Virus record (IMG/VR): IMGVR_UViG_3300017917_000321
Span: 1 to 64,000 of that record
Strand: one strand, 5' to 3'
Length of the DNA stretch: 64,000 nucleotides
From: a virus
Part shown: in pieces, positions 1 to 12,000 of the stretch
Layout of the letters: each line of letters starts with the position of its first letter
Position numbering within the stretch: the stretch's first letter is position 1
Translations under genes and position numbers: made by a program
Notes under the pieces: model-generated
Database searches by the model: none
Told to the model about the DNA's origin: nothing
The model's input: only the letters and a program-made list of their open reading frames with translations

Positions 1-2
1 CT

Positions 3-3000
3 CCAGACGGATTAACAGCAAATCCTAGTTTAAAATTATACAGGGGACAAACTTATAGATTTGAAATTGATTGCCCTGGCCAACCTATGGCTATCGCTAT
101 CAGTAGAACATTTACTCCTGGTAATGCTGTAGTTGTTGCTGGTCGTGAAGGTATACGCGGCGAAGGGCTTTTTGATGCTAAGTTATACGGCAATGATTAT
201 GATCTAGGTGATTATATTGTTTTGCCAGACAGCGGATCTGTAACATTTAATGCTGATGAAAATGTTTCTACACTATACCCTGATGGCATTCGTCGCTTAG
301 GAGAAGCCGGCGAAGAAATAGCCAACGTCTATATCGAAAAGGGTATAATTGAATTTACTATTCCGTTAAATGCTCCTGATCGCTTGTACTACATTTCTAA
401 AAATGATATCGATGTTAGTGGACTAATTAGAATCTATGACATTGAAGAAAATACATTCTTAAATGTTGAAGAAGAAATTTTAGGTAAGAAAACATATAAG
501 AGCGCGAATGGTGTTGAATTTACTAACGGACTTAAAGTAGAATTTTTAGGCACAGTGTTGCCTGAAATTTATAATCAAGGCTATTGGTATGTAGAAGGTG
601 TAGGTGATAAGATTAGATTGATTGAAGAAAAAGATCTAATTATTCCTGCGGCTTATACAGCAGACCTTAATGTTCCTTTTGATACAGAAGGTTTTGATAC
701 TCTGCCATTTAGTGATTCTGCATCTTACGCAAAGGAAAAGGACTATATTGTTATCAATCGTGCCAGTAAGGATAGAAATCCTTGGAGTAGATATAACAAA
801 TGGATTCACAAAGATGTATTGATTAAGACTGCTGAATATAATAAGATAGCATTTGATATCGATGAAAATTTGCGAGCAAAGCGTCCAATTATTGAATTTG
901 AAGCAGGCCTAAAACTGTATAACTATGGCGTGTTTGCTAAGAAGGACGTTGATATTGTTGACTATTATACCACTGATGTATTTTCAACAATTGAAGGTAG
1001 CCTGGGATATAATATTGACGGCATTGATGTAGCAGACGGCATGCGTATCTTATTTGTAGCAGATACTGACAAGCTAGTAAGAGGAAAAATTTATCAAGTA
1101 AAGTTTGTAACTATTGGTAGTACAAGACAGATCAGCTTGATAGAAACTGCTGACTCTGAGCCTCAGAATTTAGAAACTGTATTTGTTATTAATGGTAATA
1201 AGTTTGGCGGAAAAACATTCCACTTCCATGAAACGTCATGGGTGTTAGCACAAGAAAAAACAAAAAGAAATCAAGCACCATTGTTTGATATGTTTGATCC
1301 TGTTGGAATAAATTACGCAAACAATACTAATTACGGAGCATCAACATTTAAAGGAACAAAAATATTTTCTTACAAAGAAGGTACTGGAACCGTTGACGCC
1401 GAATTAGGTTTCCCACTAACTTACAAAAATATTCAAAACAGCGGAGATATTGAATTCAGTTTTAATCTGTTGTCTGATACATTTACCTATCAAACAGAAA
1501 CTGACATCGTATCTGTTTCAACTTCAACCGGAAACTTAAAAAAGTATTTTGATAGAACAAATTTTGTTTATGTAAATGGCTGGTCGAAGAATCCAACAAT
1601 ATCTAAACAAAAGGTCATTAGACAATATGTTTCAACAGTAGTAGATAATAACAATTTTCAAATTGATGTCTATAATAGAGCTGCATTTTTAACAGATCTA
1701 AAGGTTAATGTATTTGTCAATAATCAATTTAAAAAACCAGAAGTTGACTACACTTTAGATAGAATTAACGAAAAAGTTTTCGTAAGATTCTTTACTGACC
1801 TAGCAGAAAACTCAAATGTTATAATAAAGACACATTCTTCGCAGGCGAAGAATGAAAACGGCTGGTATGATTTTCCTATTAATTTAGAAAGAAATCCTCT
1901 TAACGAAGATATTTCGTCATTTACTTTTGGTGAAGTATTAGATCATGTTGATAGCATGATTGAAGATATTTACGGGTTTGACGGAGCATTTCCAGGAACA
2001 AGTAATTTGAGAGATCTAGGTGATCTTGATATTTACGGAAAACGTTTTGTAAAACACAGCGGTCCTGTTAACTTACCGTTATATCATGTAACTAACAGAA
2101 CTTACAATATAGTAAAAGCATTAGAATTTAGCAGAAGAGAATATGCGAGATTTAAAAGAATCTTTATAGAAACTGCTACAAACTTTGGTTATGATGGTGT
2201 ATATAAGACCCACGTTGATTTAATTTTAAATGAAATAAACAAAGATAAGATAAAATCACAACCGTTCTATTTCTCTGACATGATTAACTGGGGGAATGAA
2301 TCTAATATAATAGAATACGAAATTCTAGATGCAAGAAATCCATATTATGCACTTAGCCAGACCTTTAATTTAAATTCTCTATCTCAGAGATCTGTAAATG
2401 TCTATCTAAACGATAATCAGTTAGTGCATGGGAAAGATTATACATTCAATGATGAAGGATTTCTTGTTTTAAACAGTTACCAACAGGACGGAGATATCTT
2501 AAGAATTTATGAGTCTGATTCGACTGACGGTTCTTTCATACCTCCTACACCAACAAAGTTAGGTCTGTATCCTTCATATGTTCCTCAACTAATCATAGAC
2601 GATACATTTGTAGCAACAGAACCCACTGTTAACGGTCCTTGGAAGGTTTATGGAGAAGAAGAGTCTTCCGGACGAATTGGTTGGTTTTATCCTGTGTATA
2701 CCAGCAGACGATCTGCACAACAAGCTGATTCTGCAAATACTGCAAAGCAATTAGTCTTAGCCGGTTGTAACAGAGTGTTTTATATTCCAGCTAATACTGG
2801 AATAGAATACGGTCCTGACAATGTAGAACTAGAAGAGTATCCAGTTGGCGTTGCGCTAATAAGAGGACACGATGGAAGTTTTGTAAAGGCATTTAAAGAC
2901 TATAGAGACAATCTGCTGTTGGATCTAGAAAAGAGAATCTTTAACAATATTAAGATATCCTATGATAATACGCTTCTTGATTTTTATGATTTTGTTCCTG

Positions 3001-6000
3001 GAAAATATAGAAAAACAGAATTTACTAGAAATGAGTTGAATGAATCTTTAAGAAGCAGCTTTGTAGAATGGTTGAATCTTGTTGAAACTGATTTTACTTC
3101 TAATAATTTCTACGACAGAGAAAATCAATTTACCTTTAACTATAGCAGTATGAACAGTATTGTTGATGGTGCTCTATTACCTGGACATTGGAGAGCTGTA
3201 TACAAGGAAATGTTTGATACAGATCGCCCACACAGCCATCCTTGGGAAATTCTCGGATTTTCTAAGAAGCCGTCCTGGTGGAATGAAGTATATGGCCCAG
3301 CACCTTATACAGGTAACAACGGTGTAATGTGGGATGATATAGAAAAAGGTATCATAAGAGAACCTGGAAAACAGATTAAAGTAATAGAAAAATTTGCTCG
3401 TCCAGGTTTATCAGGTTATATACCTGTTGACGGCAAAGGACGTTTATTGTCTCCTATTGCCTGTAATATTGCTAAAAACTTTGCTTACAGAACAACTACT
3501 CAAAGTTTTAATTTTGGTGATGAAGCACCAACTGAAACAGCTTGGAGAAGAAGTTCTGAGTATCCATTTGCTTTACTCAAAGCATGGTTAGTAAACCAAC
3601 CTTCTAAAGTAATGGGTCTTGGTTTTGATGTTTCTAGAATTACTAAAAACCTAGTTGGACAATACGTCTATGAGGATACTAATAAGCATTTAGTTCTTGC
3701 AGACCTACAGCTACCAAATACCTATGCAGATACTACTAGAGTACAAACAGCTGGCTTAGTAAACTTTATCTACAATCTCGTAGCAAGTAACATATTAACA
3801 ATATACGACGGATATAAGTCCGATCTAGCTAATATTAGAAATCAGCTAGGATTAAAACTTGCTGGTTTTACTGACAAGAAAAAACTAAAAATTATACTAG
3901 ACAGTAGATCCCCAAAGGCCAGTGAAACTGAAGGCATCTTTGTCCCAGAAGAAAATTATCAAGTTTTCTTGAACACAAGCTCTCCTGTTGAATCAATAGT
4001 TTATAGTGGAGTTATTGTTGAAAAGGCTCCTACCGGATTTATTATTAGAGGTTACAATAACGAAGTACCTTATTTTAAATATTTCCAAGCCCAATCTACA
4101 CAAAACGATATAACGGTCACTGTAGGCGGAATAACCGAAAGTTCAAGTGAGTGGTCTCCGAACAGACGATACTATGCTGGACAACTACTTACTAATAATT
4201 TTAAATATTATCGAGTAGTAAACAATTATACCTCAGGAGCTTCGTTTACTTCAGATAATTTAGCACTACTAAGTGATGTTCCTATAACAGGCGGCAAGAG
4301 AGCTCAGTTTAAGAGAAACTTCTTAAAAACTAGTTATAAAATTCTAACCTACGGTACTAAACTAGCTACATCTCAAGATGTTGTAGATTTTCTTTTAGGT
4401 TATGATGCTTATCTAAAGTATCAAGGATTTAGTTTTGATTATTTTAATAGAGAAACTACGTTTGTTGAAAACTGGGATAACGCAGCAAGAGAATTTTTAT
4501 TCTGGACCACACAAGGTTGGGCATCCGGTACAACGATCGCACTAAGCCCAGGTTCGTCATCTCTTAGCTTAAAAACATCTTATGCAGTTGCAGATGATAT
4601 TTTAGATGCGTTCTACAGCTACGGTGTAACAAAACAAAACGGTGATGCACTTGATAGAAAATATATCAGCATCTACAGAAATAAAAATGATTTTGAAATT
4701 AGACCTAAGAATACCACAGACGGTATCTACGGTGTTTCAATACCTGTAGTACAAAAAGAACATGTTGTAATAGTTGACAACACAACGGTATTTAATGACA
4801 TAATTTATCAACCAGCTACTGGATATAGACAGGAAAGATTAAAAGTTTCTGGTTATAGATCTGATAATTGGACTGGGGGATTAGATATTCCTGGGTTTGT
4901 ATTTGATGATGCTAAAGTTACAGAATGGGAACCATGGCAGGATTATAACGTTGGAGATTTAGTAAAATACAAACAGTTCTACTATGTCGCCATATATCAA
5001 GTTGTTGGATCAGAAGAGTTCAACAGCACCTTCTGGTATAGACTAAACGAAAAACCAGAACCTAAGCTGTACACAAATTTTGATTACAAAATTAATCAAT
5101 TTGCAGATTTCTATGATTTAGACTCTGACAATTTTGATGCTGAACAACAACGTCTTGCACAGCATTTAATAGGTTATCAAAAGAGAGAATACTTAGCTAA
5201 TATTATTAACGACGACATTAGCCAGTATAAATTCTATCAAGGATTTATTCAGGATAAAGGAACAAAAAATGCGATCACTAAGTTATTTGATCCATTAAGC
5301 AGTTCTGACCGTGATAGTTTTGATTTCTACGAAGAGTGGGCAATACAGGTTGGCCGTTACGGAGCAGTTGATAATGTTCAACAGGTTGAATATATTCTTA
5401 ATGAAAAAGATTTTCAAGAATCTCCTCAGCCAGTACAGTTAGTAAATCGTTTACCAACTGAAAAGTTTGACAATATCTATAGAATTAGACCGTTCGAAGT
5501 TTACGATAAGCCTGAAGATTATAATCATGCACCATTCCCAACAACTATCATAGATCCTAACTATCTAATGACCAGTGGTTATGTTCATGAGGATGATGTT
5601 GAATATAAAGCCGGCACGATTGACGATTTAGAAATTACTGATATCAACCAATTGCAGTTAGGACAATATATTTGGTTAACAAGAACTGACAATGACAGTT
5701 GGACAGTATACCAGATTTCTGACAGTGTTGCTAATGTTACGACTCTTGAAGAAACTGGAACATTTACAGAAAACAACAAGCCGATTTTCAAGATTACACT
5801 TGACAGATGGGCAGCTCCGATTCTTAATGCTGGCGATTTGATTGGTATTAAAGGCGCATCAGAATACAGTCTAACAGGTATTTACAGAGTTGATTTTCTA
5901 GATGCTGCTACGGTTAATTTTGTAGCGCCTATTGAAAACGAAATAGGAACATTTGATAATCAAAATTTTGTTCTTGTAAAACTAAGAACTGTACGAGTTG

Positions 6001-9000
6001 ATAATCTTGCAGCTCTTAACAATTTAACTCAAGAAAAAATATACAATAATCAACGTGTTTGGGTCGACGACTATAAGAATAGTGCTTGGGGCGTGTTTGA
6101 AAATTCCCCAGTTTACGGAGCTGTACAGCAGGTTATATCTAATCCAGCATTGTTTGATAGTACAGAACATAGATTCAGTCATTCTATGACTGCTACAGAA
6201 AATAATTATAATGTTTTTGTATCCGCTCCCGGTGACGGTGACGGTGCAGTCTATCATTTTAGACGTACCAAAGATACTAACAACTTAATTCAAGAACCGG
6301 AACTAGCTATTCCTTCAGATCTATACGATCCTCTAAATTCTAAATTTGGAGAAAGTATATCTGTAAGCCCTGACGGCGAATTCTTAGCGGTAGGTATTCC
6401 AGATGCTAGTAAAATTAAAACTAGATTCAAAGGAGACTTTGATCCTACTGTAACTTATAACAAGAATGAAATAGTTCGTTATAGAGAGAGCCTATGGAAA
6501 GCTAACAGAGCAATATTACCAACAACTGCAAGTCAACCGTTCTCCACCTTTGACACTTATGTTCAGTTAGTTAATGAATCAGATACAGATTCAACCGCAA
6601 TACGTCTATTAGTTGCAGGCAATCCTGGATTAGAAAACAGTATCTCTGATCACTTTTTGGTTCGCGCACCTCTAGACATGTATCTAGGAACACAGGCAGG
6701 CGACACTGTTAAGTTAGCTTGGAATCCAAGAAGCTTTGCTTATCCTACGCTAGACGTTTATCAACCTTTTGATAATGAAATTCCTGAACTTTCATCATAC
6801 ATTGAAAATGTACATGAAATTCAAGCAAAAATTGATCATGTTTTCTTTATTGAAACCTTTGTTGGCTTACCGGTTTCCGGAGATCGTGTAACAACTGATA
6901 CAGGATCGGGTATAGTTCACTATGTTGATATCAAAGGTGACAGTGCTGTTGTTTATGTAAAAGATACTAATGGTACCTTTGATCTTTCTGGAGAACTGTA
7001 TATAAATGAAACTGACTTCATTGGTTTCTATTCCGAAGAAGATACTTACAATGCAGCAGATAATCTAGGAGGTTTTTGGTTATTTAAAACCTATAAAATC
7101 GGTGAAGACCCAGAAGGCGGTTATACATCCGAACTAGCAGACGTAGACGGATTTACCTACAATAATAATAGTCGTTGGTTTGATATAGGTCGAGGACTAG
7201 TGTATGTAGACGTTGTTACTTCAGCAAACATAGGCAATCCTGGAAGACCTTTTAATTACTATAATATTCAAGAAGTTATAGCTGCTATAGGCACATACAT
7301 TGCTAATAAGGATCAGGCTAGCTTCATTAGCCAGTTGACATATTTTGGAGATCCTGGTAGAACCTATCTTGTAGATACAGAGGGAGAATATCCATCAGAC
7401 CTATGGGTTGTGCGCGGCGCAAAGGCCTACACCGATACTTTAACAATAGGCGATGATGTACAGTTTAGATTGTACAATCTAGATAACAGAATCATTGATG
7501 TTGCATCAGCAGGTTTCACATATGATATCTTAAACAAAGAGCAAACAGTCTATGATCTATGGGACGGTTATATTGATTTTGAATATACAAGATTTGATGC
7601 TAACGGTGATGTATTTGAACCGGTAATAGGGGACATACTTGAGGATGTACAAACTCCGTTTGACGAATTTGGTGGACTTGCACTAACCAGTGAATCGACT
7701 AGTACAGCTGAGGTTGTTTTCTATCAAAGAAAGTTTAACTCTGTGCGTGTTTATCTTAAGAACAAAGTCGGAGACTGGAAGAAACTCAACAACATCGGTA
7801 GAGTAGAACTACGTAGAAAAGCAAACACTGTTGCTAGAGGACCTGGAGATGTTGATAGAACTATAGGTACTATTAATGACTTTAACAATGATGTTGTGTT
7901 AGGTAGCAGTTTAATTGGTAAGTTAGTAGTATTCCAACATACTGCTGATTTTCCTCTAGTAGAAACTCCTTACATCACAGACGAAGAATATTACTTCTTT
8001 AATGAACTTATAGAAGGTGGTGCAGCACGAGATGAAAACCCACCAAATTCTCTAAACAAGGATTACACACAGGTATACAACATACCCGGTGACGAGTTTG
8101 GCCAAGAAGGTGCTGACGGAGCTGGTGCTGTTGCAATCTTTAATAGAACTAGTAACGGAAGCTATAAGTTGCTAGTACTGCTAGATAGCGAATATTCAGC
8201 AGCTAATAGAAAGTTTGGTCAAAAGGTTAAACTTGTTAAAAACAAGGGACTATACACACTGTTTGTATCCAGTGTTGGAGATACTGCTGATGATTTTGGC
8301 TCTATTGAAATTTTCAAGCACGGATATGAGGACGGCGAAACATTCAAGGGCACCTGGAAAATAACTTCTGATTATCTCAAAGATGATATAGTTCTTTACA
8401 AAGACAATTATTACAAAGCAGTTAAGAACGTCTCATCAGCAGATGCAGCACCTATCTTTAATAGTATCTATTGGAATAAGATTAGCTGGCGTCAAGCTAA
8501 GGATGAAAATTATAGAGGACCTCTCAATACAGTTTATCCTTATAATCTAGGATCTATAGTAAGCTATGACGGCGCTCTATATAGAGCAAAGACTAATATA
8601 GCTGCTGGTGCTACACTTACAGCAACAGATTGGGAAGTGGTTTCTAGTAATGTTGATTATCTAGGATACCTACCAAATAGAACAGGTAACGCATTCTTTG
8701 GCGAAGAAGAATATATTCCTTCGAATACATATATTGAACAGTTTGCTATAGACTTTGAGGTAAGCGCAAGCGGTTCTGTACTAGCAGTGTTAACTAAGGA
8801 AGTTGATTCGGACAGTACTTCTAGAGTTAACATGGTCATCTATAGGCTGTCAGGAGAGCAATACGTTCTTGATCAAACATTAGAACTAGGACGTAATACA
8901 ACTAAGTTAGCAATGAGTCCTCAGGGAAATATTATTGCAGTATCTGAACCGGAAAACGACGAGAAAAAGACTGATCAAGGCAAGGTAGTTGTTTACAGAC

Positions 9001-12000
9001 AAGTAGACGGTGCATTCACTTATGCTCAAACACTGCTTCCTCCTCAGAACGAAGCTTCGGAGAAGTTTGGTTCAAGTATAGCATTCAGCGAAGACAACCT
9101 AGTAGTGTCGAGCCTAAACGGCGACATGAAGATACCAACTACTTTTGATGTAGTAAATAATAATGAAACAACATTTGATAAGGGTTATACTACCTTTAGA
9201 AATGTTATACATGACACCGGTGTAGTCTATATATTTGAAGACATTGAAGACAGTTTAGTGTTTTCAGAATCGTTTAGATATGACAATGCTACAATAAAAT
9301 TTGGTGAAAACTTATTAGCTAATAAGAACCACATCTATGTTGGCATGCAGCAGGTCGGTAATGACAATTACAAAGGTACAATACTCAACTATAGAAAAGC
9401 AAGAAATGCATTTGCTTGGAATAGAACAAGAGAACTTGTACCGCCTGTTGATGTTTCTAAGATTAGAGGAGCTTTCCTCTACAACAGAAGAACAAATCAG
9501 ATCGTAACATACCTTGATTATATTGATCCAATACAAGGAAAGATAGCAGGTCCTGCAGAACAAGAGATCACACACAAAGTTCCCTACGATCCTGCAACTT
9601 ATAATGTTGGAGTATTCACTGGTATTGACAAAGACACATTCTGGGCTGACGAGCATGTAGGCGAAGTTTGGTGGAATATTAAAACATCTCGCTTCACTTA
9701 CCCATATCAGGGTGATATCAAATATCAAAAAGCAAACTGGAACGAACTACAACCAAGAGCATCAGTTGATGTTTATGAATGGGTTGAAAGTAGATTTTTA
9801 CCAAGCCAGTGGGATTCTCTAGCTGATACAGAACAGGCCATTAACGAAGGTATTAGCGGAGTTTCTGTATACGGTGATAACTTATACAGCCAAAAGTTTG
9901 TTTATGATCCTGTTTCTAAAACATTCAGTAATAGATTCTATTTCTGGGTCAGCAAGAAATTAACAGTACCTCAAGTCGAGAACAGATCGATAAGTGTATT
10001 TGATATTGCTAGACTAATTGCAACACCTAGAGAACAAGGATATAGATTTATTAGTTTCTTGGGTGCTGATAGATTCTTACTTAACAACTGCGATTCGTTA
10101 ATTTACAATGACGACATTGTTCTAAACATCAAATATGCTACTGCTGATAATTTAGAACAACAGCTACACAGTGCTTATTATATTATGTCTGAAGGACTTG
10201 CTTCTAGTGAAGTTCATCCAGACATTGAAAGAAAGTGGTGGGACAGCTTGATCGGTTCTGACGAACAAGGTCGAGCTGTTCCAGCCGAAAATCTAACTGT
10301 TAAGCAGAAATATGGTGTACAAAATAGACCTAGACAAGGAATGTTTGTAAACTCTATCGAAGCACTAAAACAGTTTATTGAAAGAGTTAATAGTGTTCTA
10401 ATTGAACAGCCTATTCTTGATGGGTATAATATCGATCCTCTGTTACAGAAAGATCTTAAACCAACAGAAATATCTAGAACATTTGATTCTACTATAGACA
10501 CCCTTGAGGAGTTGTCTTTAGTTAGTACTAATAAAGTTGTACAGGCTGTATTAACACCTGTTATACAAAATGGTCGTATAGTGCGTGTTGATATCGATGA
10601 ACCAGGCAGAGGCTATAAAGTTGCTCCAACATACGATCTAATAGGTCCAGGAGAAGATGCTGAGTTTGATATTACCATAAACAACCTTGGTCAAATTACT
10701 GCTGTAACTATTCTTAACAGCGGTAAGGGCTATGATGGAAACACCAGCCTGCTGGTAAGAAGATACAGTGTATTAGTAAACAGCGACAGTTCAATACACG
10801 GTAAATGGGCAATCTATGCTTGGGATGCAGCAACATCTACTTGGATTAGAACAACCATACAGGGCTATGATGTAACAGCATGGTGGTCATACACAGATTG
10901 GTATGCAGAAGGCTATAATAGCTTTACAAAAGCTGATTACGAATTAGCTATCACTAATGATATTTTTAATGTAAATGATCAATTAGGTGATATTATTAAA
11001 ATACAGAACGTAGGATCTGGAGGTTGGCTACTGTTAGAAAAAACAGGCAGTGAAGATTCTGAAGACTATACTGTAAATTATAAAACAGTAGGAAGACAGA
11101 ATGGAACTATTCAATTCAGCAATGCTTTTTATAATACAACAAGAAACAGCATAGGTTTTGATAATAGAAACTATGATAGTGTTACCTATGACAATGTTCC
11201 TGTAAAAGAATTAAGAATAATTTTAGAAACTATAAAAAATAATATTTTTATTGGCGACTTAAAAGCTGAATACAATAAACTATTCTTTGCTTCGTTACGA
11301 TATATTCTTACAGAGCAAAACTATGTAGATTGGTTCTTTAAGACTAGCTTTATAAAAATCAAACATAACATCGGTAAACTAGAGCAAGATTTAACATTTA
11401 ATACAGATACTCTTTCTAGCTATAGACAGTATGTTGACGAAGTAAAACCATATAAGACTGTAATCAGAGAATTTGTAAGTGCATATGAAGCAGTTGACGG
11501 AACTAATTCGTCAGTTACAGATTTTGACCTTGCACCATATTACAGTTATACTGATAAAAAGAATAAAACAGTTAATGCTATCGTTGCATCAAATTCTATT
11601 GTTTCTGACAATGAAAAATTATTAGAATATCCAAGAAAGCACTGGGTTGAAAATAATGGATATAGTGTAAAAGAAATACGTGTCAAAAACGGCGGTTCTG
11701 GATTTATTTTCAAACCAATAGTTAAACTTGTAGGCGGCGGCGGCACAGGTGCCAAGGCAGAGGCCTATCTCGGTTACGGTAAAGTTACTGCTATTAAGGT
11801 AACTGATCCGGGTAAGAATTATATTACTTCTCCTACTGTTGTTATTGAAGGTTCTCAATTAGATTCAGGAACTCCTGCTACAGCATCAGCTATATTAGGT
11901 AATGGTGTAGTTAGAAGTCCATCGATCAAAATTAAATTTGATAGAACAAGCAAGAATTATTTCATAACAGCACTAGCACAAATTGAAAATTTTGTTGGTG

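Noticed and set aside
87-89. ATG at 87 as the start of the giant gene
   Set aside because: The frame is open back to position 3 and the preceding codons read as protein; no Shine-Dalgarno is present before 87.
3394-3591. Overlapping + strand frame inside the giant gene
   Set aside because: Leu-rich alternate frame without motif or start signal inside a well-supported coding frame.
9315-9728. Open frame of 137 codons on the minus strand inside the giant gene
   Set aside because: It lies opposite a long, clearly coding frame and shows no recognisable motif or ribosome-binding site. Shadow frame.
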